From Sorangium cellulosum (GTDB taxonomy: Bacteria > Myxococcota_A > Polyangia > Polyangiales > Polyangiaceae), in the NCBI RefSeq assembly GCF_002950945.1, contig NZ_CP012673.1, forward strand, positions 4,091,001 through 4,155,000: a stretch of DNA of 64,000 bases, read 5' to 3'. Every line of letters begins with the position of its first letter. The stretch's first letter is position 1. The position numbers were made by a program, and so were the translations under genes. This document shows positions 8,699 through 17,254 of this stretch, piece after piece. The notes beneath the pieces were generated by a model. It was not told the DNA's origin and ran no database searches. It saw only the letters and a program-made list of their open reading frames with translations.

Positions 8699-9742
8699 TC
8701 AGCAGGGCACGCCCTCGATGACGCAGGCCCCCACCGAGGCCGGGACGATCCGCGTAAGCTGGAAGGATGCGGCCGCCAGCAGCTCTCGAAATTCCGCCTC
8801 GGAGCGCTGGCGTCCTCCGGTACAGACCAGCATGTTGACGTCGTTGGCCGTGGCGCCCTGCGCTTCCAACGACGGCTCGATGCGCCGCGGGTAAACCCCT
8901 TCCACGAGCAAGAGCTTCGCGTGCGTCGGCATGGCGCGGCGACACACCTTCAAGATCGCGCAAGCGTCGGCGTCGCTCCAGTCGTGGATCACGTGCTTGA
9001 GCAGGTACACATCCAGGCCCGCCGGGACGGCCTCGAAGAAACTCCCCGGCGCGAGGTCGATCCGGGCCTTTAGTGGGCTCGAAGCGAGCGCGCCGCGCGC
9101 CCGCTCGAGGACGTCGGGGCGCTCGAACAACGTGCCGCGCAGCTGCGGATGCGCGCTCAAGATCGCCGCCAAGAGCGTGCCGTTTCCTCCTCCGATGTCC
9201 ACGATCGTGTTGAAGCTCGAGAAGTCGTAGGCGCTCGCGACCGCCGGCGCGGCGAGCGCGGTCGCGGTCGCCATCGCTTTGTCGAAGTTCGCCGCGGTCT
9301 CTGGATCCGCCGAGAAGCGCGCGGTCCAATCGGCGTTCGGGTCGTCCTTCTTGAACGCAGGCTGGCCCGTGCGGACGCAGTACTCTAGCTCCCGCCAGCT
9401 CTCCTGGATGGGAGGGCCCGCGAACGTGGCGACGAGCGCCTTCATGGATCCCGGCACATCGGATCGGAGGAGCTGACCCGCGGCCGTGAGCTCGAAGCCT
9501 CCCGCGTCGTCCTCGCGAAACACATCGACGCTCGCGAGGAGGCGCAGCACGCGCCGCAACGCCTGCGGTTGTGTCGACGTGGCGCTCGCCAGATCGTCCA
9601 CGCTCCGCCGGCCTGCGGCGATCAGGTCCGCGACACCGAGCTTCGCTACCAAGGCGAGCGCGCTCGATCGATAGTGGCCGATCGCGAGTTGAAAAACGAC
9701 CAGGGGCGCGGGCAATACGGCTGGTGAGAAGCTCTCGGACAC
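8699..9742 (-). CDS. SAM-dependent O-methyltransferase (COMT-like)
   Basis: 347 residues from a GTG at 9742 with AGGAGG 8 bp upstream. An N-terminal all-helical dimerisation/winged-helix domain (about 10-100: LALVAKLGVADLIA, QALRRVLRLLASVDVF) is followed by the catalytic Rossmann domain with motif I VDIGGGNGTLLAAIL (about residue 180), LLKHVIHDWSD and the ending seen in plant-type and antibiotic-pathway O-methyltransferases. HDW supplies the general-base His. It should methylate a phenolic hydroxyl of a small metabolite or polyketide. No biosynthetic cluster surrounds it; only a P450 remnant lies next door, so it may be a relic of a former pathway. A Fur-like box lies about 110 bp upstream of the start. 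Confidence 0.85.
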   Translation of the reverse strand: MSESFSPAVLPAPLVVFQLAIGHYRSSALALVAKLGVADLIAAGRRSVDDLASATSTQPQALRRVLRLLASVDVFREDDAGGFELTAAGQLLRSDVPGSMKALVATFAGPPIQESWRELEYCVRTGQPAFKKDDPNADWTARFSADPETAANFDKAMATATALAAPAVASAYDFSSFNTIVDIGGGNGTLLAAILSAHPQLRGTLFERPDVLERARGALASSPLKARIDLAPGSFFEAVPAGLDVYLLKHVIHDWSDADACAILKVCRRAMPTHAKLLLVEGVYPRRIEPSLEAQGATANDVNMLVCTGGRQRSEAEFRELLAAASFQLTRIVPASVGACVIEGVPC

Positions 9743-9848
9743 CGTCGTAACCTCCTGCGATGGGATGATCGACGCGCGCAGCCAGTCCGCGCCGGCACCG
9801 TGCCGGCGACCACCACCCAGCGCTCGCCGAGCCGTTCGCGTCCTTGAT

Positions 9849-9867
9849 GATAGTGATTTTCATTTGC
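9849..9867. promoter_or_regulatory. Fur-box-like palindrome upstream of the methyltransferase
   Basis: GATAGTGATTTTCATTTGC matches 14 of 19 bases of the classical Fur consensus GATAATGATAATCATTATC and sits in a strikingly AT-rich patch, 107 bp upstream of the methyltransferase GTG. It would suit iron repression of that gene. The match is by eye and myxobacterial Fur sites are poorly known. Confidence 0.35.
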
Positions 9868-10246
9868 ATCGCAAGGGAAGCACCCGGGCATCGAGCGTCG
9901 TTTCCGTGCTGGTGCCCCAGTGTGCTGAGGAGCGGCGAGGCGGCCCAAGGAGGAGGGGGAGGGGTAGGGGGAGGGGAAAACTAAAAACCGACGCGGTGCC
10001 GCTTGCATATCGCGCCGTAGCGGAGTACCTTCCCCCTTCCTCACGACGTCACTGGCTCTCGACACGATGCTTTCTCTCTCCCCCTCACAAGGGAGACTAT
10101 TGCTCGCGCGGATGACTGGACGACGCACCGTGTGCTTGCGCAGGTTTCGCTGCGCGGCACGTCACCGTTCGATCCGTAACGGCTTCATCGAATGGCAGGC
10201 GAAGTGCGCTCACGAGCGCATCTGTAAGCCGTGAAAGCAACGTGTC
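9868..10246. other. gap between methyltransferase and RRM gene
   Basis: Divergent intergenic stretch. It has a G/A-rich run near 9950-9980 and moderate GC elsewhere. No ORF with credible composition, no RNA gene and no clear -35/-10 were recognised. It must carry the RRM-gene promoter and a leader; a long leader would fit cold-inducible RNA-binding protein genes, but no structure was identified. Confidence 0.3.
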
Positions 10247-10582
10247 ATGGGTAATCGTCTTTACGTCGGCAATCTTTCGTACAGCACCACGCGCGAGTCC
10301 CTCGAGAGCGCGTTCGCCGGCAGCGGTGAGGTCCGGGAGGTCGCGATGCCGACCGACCGCGAGACCGGCCAGCCGCGCGGGTTCGCGTTCGTCACGATGG
10401 GCTCGGCCCAGGCGGCGAACGCCGCGATCTCGCAGCTCAACGGCATGATGCTCGATGGGCGCTCGCTCAAGGTGAACGAGGCGCAGGAGCGCCCGGCCGG
10501 CGGCGGCGGCGGCGGCGGCGGTGGTCGCGGCTTCGGCGGTGGCGGCGGGCGCGGCGGCGGCGGCGGCCGCGATCGTTACTGA
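10247..10582 (+). CDS. glycine-rich RNA-recognition-motif (RRM) protein
   Basis: 111 residues. RNP2 is LYVGNL (5-10) and RNP1 is RGFAFVTM (about 44-51), in an 80-residue RRM fold with conserved aromatics for single-stranded RNA contact. A C-terminal Gly/Arg tail (about 85-111) ends RDRY. This matches bacterial and cyanobacterial Rbp-type cold-inducible RNA-binding proteins, which bind RNA and affect mRNA stability or localisation. Single gene, closed by a strong intrinsic terminator 28 bp after the stop. Myxobacteria carry several paralogs; which one this is cannot be told. Confidence 0.9.
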   Translation: MGNRLYVGNLSYSTTRESLESAFAGSGEVREVAMPTDRETGQPRGFAFVTMGSAQAANAAISQLNGMMLDGRSLKVNEAQERPAGGGGGGGGGRGFGGGGGRGGGGGRDRY

Positions 10583-10609
10583 TCGCTCCACTCGTTCAGT
10601 CGACATAGG

Positions 10610-10643
10610 GCGGCGGACCCCCGAAGGTCCGCCGCTTTTTTTT
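10610..10643 (+). terminator. intrinsic terminator of the RRM gene
   Basis: A 10-bp perfect GC stem (GCGGCGGACC/GGTCCGCCGC) with a 6-base loop, followed by eight T residues. This is the clearest rho-independent terminator in the window. Confidence 0.92.
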
Positions 10644-10908
10644 GGCTCATCGATAGAGCTCGCGGGTGAGCCAGTCGCGGGATTCAGGCAGATCGCCGAG
10701 CCCGTGGCAGAGGGCGACCTCGCATGCTCGCAGGTCCGGAATCCATGGGTCTTTCCGGCGAGGGTCCACGCTTGTTGTCGAGTCCCTCGGTGGGCCGTGA
10801 GCGGATGCGCCTCGTGCACCGAACCGGTCCAGGTGGAGCTCCCGATGACCGCGGAGCGCTCGCGTCAACCAACACGCCCGTTCGGGGGCGTCCTGAGATG
10901 GAGTCATC

Positions 10909-11091
10909 ATGCAACGACAGACCGCGTTGAAGCGACAGAAAGAGCGCGCTCGTATCGAGAAGCAGCGCGACAAGACGGCGAGCCGCCTCGAGCGCCGCAA
11001 CGACAAGGGGCCGAGCGGCGCCCAGGTGCCGGGGGAAGATCCGGATATCGCGGGCATCGTCCCGGGACCTCAGCCGCAGGTCGTCGATTGA
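10909..11091 (+). CDS. small basic hypothetical protein
   Basis: 60 residues; a GATGGAG site precedes the ATG. The first half is a highly charged helix (KRQKERARIEKQRDKTASRL), the second a Pro/Gly/Asp-rich tail ending PQPQVVD. The charged helix suggests nucleic-acid or ribosome contact, but this is inference. Small proteins of this pattern recur in delta-proteobacteria in my recollection. The stop TGA overlaps a possible TTG start of the next frame, which could couple them. Confidence 0.55.
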   Translation: MQRQTALKRQKERARIEKQRDKTASRLERRNDKGPSGAQVPGEDPDIAGIVPGPQPQVVD

Positions 11092-11435
11092 GGCCCGCGA
11101 TCGAGGGGGAGGGGAGCCTGCCGGCCGAGGGCGACGTCACCTCGGAGGTCTCGGCGGCGCGGCGGGCGCTCATCGAGCAAAGCGCCGATTCGCTCGGACG
11201 CACGTGGGCTGACGGGTGTCGGCAGGAGCTGCTGCAGGAGGGGCGCCGCGCGACCGGGGGCTGGCCGGGGACCCTGCGCGAGGCGCGGGCGCGCGTGGAA
11301 TGCGCCCTCCACGTCGAGATGCATTGCCGCAAGCTGCCCGCGATCACCGCGGTCGAACGCGAGCTCGCCGTCCGGACGACGTACGCGAGCGCCCGCAGCG
11401 CGTGGCGAAAGTGCGTCGACGCCACGACGCGCTGA
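11088..11435 (+). CDS. hypothetical protein, possibly coupled to the preceding small gene
   Basis: 115 codons if started at the TTG at 11088 that overlaps the previous stop (TTGA). No ATG exists in frame near there and the start is uncertain. The frame has strong G/C third positions and a plausible soluble helical composition with several Cys (TWADGCRQELL; ECALHVEMHCRKL; ARSAWRKCVD). I recognise no family. The same frame is open further upstream but looks non-coding there. Confidence 0.4.
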   Translation: MRPAIEGEGSLPAEGDVTSEVSAARRALIEQSADSLGRTWADGCRQELLQEGRRATGGWPGTLREARARVECALHVEMHCRKLPAITAVERELAVRTTYASARSAWRKCVDATTR

Positions 11436-11863
11436 CCCGCAAGAATCGACAAGGACCTCCGGCCGTCCGGCCGGCGCGATGCCCCTCCGGACGGCTCATC
11501 CGCGGCCTGGCCGGGGCGGGCCGCGGTGCGTCCGCATGCCTCGCCAGCAGAAGGTCGCCCCTCGCAGTACTCGCCGTGCTCGCCGGAACCTGGCGAGGGC
11601 TGGACCGCTGTGTGCATAGCGCCTGGCGCCGGAGCCTTCATGGATCGGTCCAGGGGGCCGTCCAGCGAAGCCGATTGACCGGGGACACTCGCTGCCGGCT
11701 CCTGAACACGGTCTCTTCGTTGCGTGATGAGCTGTTGATGGGGCGTCGCATCTCTCCAAATAAAAGAGGCGGTTCGCATGGAAGAATGTCCTGTCAGCCC
11801 GGGGCAGGTCCCGCCGTTAAGGCTTGACGTCCCTGAAACGATGGGATTTCCTTCTCCCTCGCC
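11436..11863. other. 428-bp gap without a recognised gene
   Basis: GC-rich, with some imperfect GCCGG-type repeats at 11455-11515. No credible coding frame, tRNA or terminator was seen. It presumably holds the promoter of the GNAT gene; an AT-rich patch near 11755-11765 is the only hint. Confidence 0.3.
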
Positions 11864-12547
11864 ATGACTGCAAGCGACCGTTTCTCCCCGATCGTCGACG
11901 CTCGCCCGGAGGATACCGCATGGCCGGTCATGCTGTGGCCGCCGGCGCCCGGCATCCGGCTCACCGGGCATGTCGTCGAGCTTTCGCCCTGTGACCCTGA
12001 CCGCGACGCCGAGCCCCTGTTCCGGGCGCTGGACCATGACGCGGTCTGGCGCCATCTCGCCGGCCGTCCACGGGATCCCGACGCGTGGGCTGCGGGCCTC
12101 AGGAGCATGCAGGCGAAGGGCCGCTTCGTGTGGATCGTGCGCCTCCTGCGACCGTACGCAGGTCTCCCGGCCGGCGCCGTCGTGGGCACCTCGTCGTATC
12201 TCGAGGTGTCCGTCGGAGATGCTCGGCTGGAGATCGGCGGCACCGCGTATGCGCCCGCGGTCTGGTCGACGCAGGTCAACCCCGACGCGAAGCTGCAGTT
12301 GCTCGCGCATGCCTTCGATGTCCTCCGCGCCGGTCGCGTGCAGTTGAAGACCGACGTGCGGAACGTGCGCTCTCAGCAGGCCATCGCGCGTCTGGGCGCC
12401 CGCTACGAAGGAACCCTGCGCCGCTATCAGCGGCGGGACGACGGTACGGTCCGCGACACGGTGCTGTTCTCCATCCTCGCCGAGGAGTGGCCGGCCGTTC
12501 GCGAAGGTCTCCTCGAGCGAGCGAGACGCGCAAACCCCGATCGTTGA
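11864..12547 (+). CDS. GNAT acetyltransferase (RimJ/RimL-like)
   Basis: 227 residues. The layout HVVELSPCDPDRDAEPLFRAL, then WRHLAGRP, VVGTSSYLEVS, LEIGGTAYAPAVWSTQVNPD and NVRSQQAIARLGARYEGTLR is that of the RimJ/RimL branch of GNAT N-acetyltransferases. These use acetyl-CoA to acetylate protein N-termini or small amines. NxxSxxAIxxLGAxxEG is the characteristic C-terminal signature. Free-standing gene; substrate unknown. A short hairpin (AGGAGC/GCTCCT, 12548-12564) follows the stop immediately but has no T tract. Confidence 0.85.
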   Translation: MTASDRFSPIVDARPEDTAWPVMLWPPAPGIRLTGHVVELSPCDPDRDAEPLFRALDHDAVWRHLAGRPRDPDAWAAGLRSMQAKGRFVWIVRLLRPYAGLPAGAVVGTSSYLEVSVGDARLEIGGTAYAPAVWSTQVNPDAKLQLLAHAFDVLRAGRVQLKTDVRNVRSQQAIARLGARYEGTLRRYQRRDDGTVRDTVLFSILAEEWPAVREGLLERARRANPDR

Positions 12548-12742
12548 AGGAGCATCTGGCTCCTCCCTGTCACAGCACGACAGCAGGCCCAGATCCTGGC
12601 GGGATTTCTGACACGCGAATCCAGGCCGCGCGCGCGGCGGGGCGGGGAAGGGGGGAAGGGGGAAGAACGACGCGCGGTCGTGAGCCGCCGCCCCCTCGGC
12701 GTGCCGTGGGGGCGGCGTGAGCTCGTGGACCTCGGGGCTCGC

Positions 12743-13108
12743 TCAGCCCTTCTCTCCGTCCGTGTCCATGAGGATCTCGAACCCGCCAAAGATCATGCGT
12801 TTGGCATCGAACGGCGCATCCCCGCCCATCTGCATGCGCTGGTCGGTCCTCATCTTCTCGTTCGCCTGGTCGCGCACCTCCTTCGAGGGCCACACGATCC
12901 AGGAGAACACGATGTTCTCGCCGGGCTCGGCTTTCACCGCGCCCTTGAAGTCGGTGACCTTGCCGTCCGGGACGTCGTCGCCCCAGCACTCGACGACGCG
13001 CGTCGCGCCGTACTCCTTGAAGATCTGGGCGGCCTGCGCGCAAACCTCGCGATAGGCTTCCTTCTTGCCCGCGGGCACCGGAACAACGAATCCGTCGATG
13101 TAGCTCAT
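12743..13108 (-). CDS. DUF1428 (YbaA-like) family protein
   Basis: 121 residues beginning MSYIDGFVVPVPAGKKEAY and containing ATRVVECWGDD, VVFSW-like IVFSWIVWPSKEVRDQAN and RMIFGGFEIL, the hallmarks of DUF1428/YbaA, a ferredoxin-fold dimeric alpha-beta barrel family. Size matches the family (about 117). Structural relatives are small oxygenases and heme- or substrate-binding dimers, but no activity is established. Monocistronic, convergent with the GNAT gene. Confidence 0.85.
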   Translation of the reverse strand: MSYIDGFVVPVPAGKKEAYREVCAQAAQIFKEYGATRVVECWGDDVPDGKVTDFKGAVKAEPGENIVFSWIVWPSKEVRDQANEKMRTDQRMQMGGDAPFDAKRMIFGGFEILMDTDGEKG

Positions 13109-13700
13109 GGGCGCGATTATGCGGACTCGCCGTGCGCGGCGTCAAGCGCGGCGACCCCGGTCGGACGGCCGGCGCGACGTTGTTCGGCTCACGAGATCCC
13201 TGCTGGAGCGGCCCGGGTGGCTGACCTGCCTCGACCCCGTGCGGCGGGAGCTCGCCGCGCGCCCCGTCGGCCCCCGCCGTATCGGCGCACGCGAGCGGAC
13301 GGGCGATTCGCCCGGTGTCAAGCGCAGCGTGGTCGTGCGCGCGTTAAGAAGAGAAGCGGCATTGTTAAGAACTCTTGAGCTTTCGCCGGCGTCATGGCGA
13401 CGAACAGACATCGCGCCTGGTGCGCCGTGGATATCGTGCTCTGTGGCAATAACTTTCAATAAAGCGGATTGACGGTGAGGGTAGCCCTGATAAGCCTGCT
13501 GGGTACACCGGAGCTCCACGCTCTTCGACCCTGAGCGCTGGCGGCGATACCGCCGCGCCTGCAGTGGCCAGGGCGAACGGCGACGTGTGCCCGGCGGCCG
13601 GGATCTGACCCGCCCGCCGGGCGCGCGCCGCGCCGGCGGCGGCCTGTCCGCGCGCCGCGCACGGTGACGGGCAGAGAACAATCAACGAGGGAACAACGAC
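13109..13700. other. 592-bp divergent gap
   Basis: Between the DUF1428 gene and the second diheme cytochrome. Less GC-rich around 13340-13480, where both promoters are likely. I see no credible ORF, RNA gene or repeat. Confidence 0.3.
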
Positions 13701-15296
13701 ATGCCTATTTCTTGGTCCAGGCTCTTGGCCCTAACCCCCGCTCTGGCGACTGCATTCCTCACCGCGTGCGCCGAGCCCGCGCCGTCCGGCGACGCCGAGG
13801 GCGTGGAGCCCGCGTCGAGCGCGCTCACCGCGCAGGACCGGCTCGACCTCTGCGCCCAGGATCCGCGCGTGATCGCCGGGCTCGTCTCCGCGCAGGTCTG
13901 CGCGGGCGCCGACCTCTTCTTCCGCGAGACGTTCGAGGGCAACGGCCGCTCCTGCGGCACCTGCCACCCCGTCGGGAACAACTTCACGATCGACGTCCCC
14001 TTCATCAACGCGCTCGACGCGAGCAACCCGTTCGATCCCCTCTTCGTGGCCGACAACGACGCCGACATCGCGGGGCTCGAGACGCCCAGCCTGAGGGCGT
14101 TTGGCCTGATCCTCGAGAACGTCGACGGGTTCGAGGATCTCGACAAGAAGTTCTCGCTGCGCAGCGTCCCGCACACGCTCTCCCTGGCGCTGACCCTCGA
14201 GCCCGACCCGGCGGACGGCTCGTCCGATCCGCCGGTGCACCGCACGGGCTGGTCGGGCGACGGCGCTCCGGGCGACGGCTCGCTCCGCGCGTTCCTCACC
14301 GGGGCGATCAAGCAGCACTATCCGACCGACCTCGCGAGGGAGGTCGACGTGGCGTTCCGGCTCCCGACCGAGCAGGAGCTCGATCTCGTGGAGGACTTCC
14401 AGCTGAGCCTCGGCCGGACGAACGAGATCAACCTGCAGCAGGTCAACCTCGCGGATCCCGACGCGAACGCCGGGCGGCTCGCGTTCATGGATCCGGCGAA
14501 GGGCCGCTGCAACGTGTGCCACTTCAACGGGGGCGCGAACCATCAGGTGACGGGCTTGAACCGCAATTTCGACACGGGGACCCGGCTCGCCCCGCTGTCC
14601 CCGTTCGACCCGGAGGGGGACGGGGTCTTCGACGGCGGCTTCGGCGGCCAGAACCTGACCTCGCCCAACTTCGACGTGCTCGGCGATCTGGACCCGGGCG
14701 GGCTCTTCACCGGCTTCGGCGACGGCAAATTCAACACGCCGCCGGTCATCGAGGCCGTGGACAACCCGCCCTTCTTCCACACCAACGCCTTCGGGAGCCT
14801 CGAGGCCGCGGTCGCCTTCTACACCGGGACGCAGTTCAGCGCCTCTCCGGCCGCGGCCGAGCTCACCGCGGAGTTCGGCAGCCCGATCTCGTTCGGCTCC
14901 GACGACATCAGCAACATGGCGCGCTTCCTCCGTGTCCTCGGCGCCGCGTTCAACCTCGACATCGCGAAGCAGCGCCTGCAGGCGGCCCACACGCTGGTCA
15001 ACCAGTTCCACGACACCAGGGCCGACGTCCAGTACGGCCTGATGGATCTCGCCCGGGTCGAGATCGACGACGTGCTGGAGCTCTTCAGCGCGCCCGAGCT
15101 GGTGACGCCGCTGCACACCGTGGCCCAGACCCGCCTCCAGGAGGCGAAGAGCGAGATCGCGGCGGGCCTCGCGGCGACGACCTGGTCGCAGCGCCAGAGC
15201 CGGATCTCGGCGGCGATCTCGCGGGTCCAGAGCGCGCGGGATCAGTTCGGGTCCAACATCAACTTCCAGCTCGGTCAGGGCAACCTGATGTATTGA
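13701..15296 (+). CDS. cytochrome c peroxidase/MauG-like diheme lipoprotein
   Basis: 531 residues; GAGGGAA precedes the ATG. Signal peptide with lipobox FLTAC. Heme motif 1 is SCGTCHPVGNNFTID (about residue 92) and heme motif 2 is RCNVCHFNGG (about 273). Later segments (TPPVIEAVDNPPFFHTNAFGSLEAAVAFY) match the C-terminal heme domain of large CCP/MauG-superfamily proteins in myxobacteria. It should sit lipid-anchored in the envelope and use two c-hemes for peroxide reduction or protein oxidation. The C-terminal about 80 residues form an extra helical region (AHTLVNQFHDTRADV to SRVQSARDQFG). Only distantly similar to the 4287-5798 protein. Confidence 0.85.
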   Translation: MPISWSRLLALTPALATAFLTACAEPAPSGDAEGVEPASSALTAQDRLDLCAQDPRVIAGLVSAQVCAGADLFFRETFEGNGRSCGTCHPVGNNFTIDVPFINALDASNPFDPLFVADNDADIAGLETPSLRAFGLILENVDGFEDLDKKFSLRSVPHTLSLALTLEPDPADGSSDPPVHRTGWSGDGAPGDGSLRAFLTGAIKQHYPTDLAREVDVAFRLPTEQELDLVEDFQLSLGRTNEINLQQVNLADPDANAGRLAFMDPAKGRCNVCHFNGGANHQVTGLNRNFDTGTRLAPLSPFDPEGDGVFDGGFGGQNLTSPNFDVLGDLDPGGLFTGFGDGKFNTPPVIEAVDNPPFFHTNAFGSLEAAVAFYTGTQFSASPAAAELTAEFGSPISFGSDDISNMARFLRVLGAAFNLDIAKQRLQAAHTLVNQFHDTRADVQYGLMDLARVEIDDVLELFSAPELVTPLHTVAQTRLQEAKSEIAAGLAATTWSQRQSRISAAISRVQSARDQFGSNINFQLGQGNLMY

Positions 15297-15413
15297 CGCC
15301 GCGTCTCCCGCGCTCGCCGCGGGGAATCTACTGCCTCTCCAAGGTCCTCACGAGCCCTCGCCTCTGCCACGCTCCTGCTCGCCGCCGGGCGCGCTCGACG
15401 GTGTTCCGGCCGC

Positions 15414-15827
15414 GTGATCGAGCCCGGGCTCGTGATCCACGCGGAGCGGGAGCGGGTGCTCCAGGTGCTGTCGAACCTCCTCGGGAACGCGCTGAAGTTC
15501 ACGCCGCAGGGGGGCCAGGTGACCCTCTCTGTGGACCGGGAGGGGACCATGGCCCGCTTCGCCGTCGCCGACACGGGGCCCGGGATCCCCCGCGAGGACC
15601 TGGCGAGTCTCTTCGAGCGGTTCTGGAAGGGCGAGACGCCCGGCAAACAGGGCACCGGGCTCGGGCTCTACATCGCGAAGGGCATCGTCGACGCGCACGG
15701 AGGCCACATCTGGGTGGAGAGCGAGGTCGGGCACGGCACCCGGTTCACCTTCACGCTCCCGATCGCCGAGCCAGCCGTACACGAGGCGCCCGCCGCGGAA
15801 GTCGGAGCCCCGCTGCACCCGGCGTGA
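15414..15827 (+). pseudogene. sensor histidine kinase fragment (ATPase domain only)
   Basis: 137 codons covering one HATPase_c domain: N box (VLQVLSNLLGNALKFTP), G1 (VADTGPGIP), F box (LFERFWKG) and G2 (GTGLGLYIAKGIVDAHGG). The phosphoacceptor His/dimerisation domain and any sensor are absent; upstream the frame reads a short Leu-rich piece without a start. The GTG at 15414 could in principle start it, but a lone ATPase domain with no cognate regulator nearby most resembles a truncated remnant. It ends 12 bp from the convergent DUF418 gene. Confidence 0.7.
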
Positions 15828-15839
15828 GGGCGCGTTGTC

Positions 15840-16976
15840 CTAGGACCACCGTCGCAGCAGCACCTCTGCCGGGCCGCGGTGGCCTGCGCGGCGCATCCAG
15901 TCGGCCAGCAGGATCGACGTGATCCACAGGGCGACGGCGACCGCGCAGCTGGCCGCGAGTCCCATGTCATGTCTCAGGTCGAGGGTGAACGGGTAGAACA
16001 GCGCCACCCACGCCGCCGACTGGAACAGGTAGAACGTCAGCGACCGCTGGCCCAGCGCGGCGAGGGCCGCAGCGAGGCGTCCAGGGTCGCGCCCGATCCT
16101 GATCGCGACGAGCCCGGCGGCGGCAGCCATGCCGATGCCGCCGGCGTACCCGGTCAGGGCGTGGGCGCCGGCCACCGTCCAGCTCACCGACGTCGTCCAC
16201 GCGCCGATCTGCAGCAGGGCCATGGGGAGCCTGCCCATGACGGAGACAGCCATGAAGATCGCGGCGACGCGCAACAGGAGCGGCGCATGGCGCTCCGGCT
16301 CGTCGAGGAGCCGCCGCCTGGCGGCCCAGATGCCCGGCAGCATGCCCGGCACCACCACGATGGTGGAGGCGGCCGTCTTCACTGGCCAGAACGGGAGGCC
16401 GGCGAGGACGTGGGTACCGTAATCGGGGGCCATGAGCTGCGCCATCGTCATGGGAGTGCCCATGGCAGCGGCGGTCTGTGCCGTCACGCTCTGCCACGAG
16501 AGCAGGAGTGTCGCGGGGACGAGCGTCAGCGCGCTGATCCACCACAGGACCGCGCCCCCGGTCCGGACCAGCGGCGCGACCAAGAGCAGCGTCAGCCCGT
16601 AGACCGCGACGATGTCGAACGGCACGAGCAGGACCGAGTGCGCGAAGCCGATGGCGATCAGACCGAGGCTCCGGCGCCGCAGCAGCGTGCGAATGGAAGT
16701 CCAGTCGCTGCCTCGCGCGTGCTGCCGCTGGGTCAGCTGCCCCAGCGCGTAGCCGAAGAGGAACACGAACATGGCGCGGGCCTGGTTCTCGGCGACGAGG
16801 GATCGGACGAGCGCGGCGGTGGTGTTGAGCGCGGCCGGCCCGAGATCCCAGCGGCTGACGAACGCGGGGGCGTGCGCCAGGGCGATCAGCAGCAGCATGA
16901 AGCCACGGGCCAGATCCGGCGCCAGGGACCGACTGGCCATGTCGGCAGGCGCTCTGGGGTCGATAACAGGGGCCAT
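15840..16976 (-). CDS. DUF418 (YeiB-like) multi-pass membrane protein
   Basis: 378 residues from the ATG at 16976; longer starts up to 17087 add an Arg/Ala-rich leader. About eight to ten hydrophobic helices; the signatures RSLAPDLARGFMLLLIALAHA near the start, FLFGYALG, and LGQRSLTFYLFQS followed by FYPF near the C-terminus are those of DUF418/YeiB membrane proteins, distant relatives of membrane acyltransferases. Substrate unknown. Divergent from an HTH regulator with repeat motifs between them, a pairing I recall from actinobacteria, which suggests local control and perhaps horizontal acquisition. Confidence 0.8.
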   Translation of the reverse strand: MAPVIDPRAPADMASRSLAPDLARGFMLLLIALAHAPAFVSRWDLGPAALNTTAALVRSLVAENQARAMFVFLFGYALGQLTQRQHARGSDWTSIRTLLRRRSLGLIAIGFAHSVLLVPFDIVAVYGLTLLLVAPLVRTGGAVLWWISALTLVPATLLLSWQSVTAQTAAAMGTPMTMAQLMAPDYGTHVLAGLPFWPVKTAASTIVVVPGMLPGIWAARRRLLDEPERHAPLLLRVAAIFMAVSVMGRLPMALLQIGAWTTSVSWTVAGAHALTGYAGGIGMAAAAGLVAIRIGRDPGRLAAALAALGQRSLTFYLFQSAAWVALFYPFTLDLRHDMGLAASCAVAVALWITSILLADWMRRAGHRGPAEVLLRRWS

Positions 16977-17146
16977 GGACGTCACCTGCACGCCGGGCAC
17001 GGCTGCGTCGCCTCGGGGAGCGGGCGGCGCTCGCCGGCGCCTCGCCGCGGCTCCTCGAGCAGCCACGAAAGCTACGTGGCGTTTCATGCATCGTCAACAG
17101 ACGAGCAAGGGATTTGTTGAGCCGCGCGGCGAGTTGATAGTGCATG

Positions 17147-17199
17147 TTGCAATGGCGCTGTGAGTGAATGCAATGCTCTGGCAATCGATCGTTGCAATG
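17147..17199. promoter_or_regulatory. three TTGCAATG-type repeats between divergent genes
   Basis: TTGCAATG at 17147-17154, ATGCAATG at 17168-17175 and TTGCAATG at 17192-17199, centres 21 and 24 bp apart, about two helical turns. They lie in the AT-richer divergent promoter region of the DUF418 gene and the HTH regulator and are candidate operator half-sites. Confidence 0.4.
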
Positions 17200-17254
17200 T
17201 GCTGATCGCGAACGCACACTGGCCTCGACCATCGACCGACAGGAGGCGGGGAGG

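Noticed and set aside
9790..9869. A minus-strand peptide start MQMKITIIKDANGSASAG overlapping the Fur-like box.
   Set aside because: No ribosome site; after about 25 codons it continues as Arg-rich antisense of the methyltransferase frame. Probably chance in the AT-rich promoter patch.
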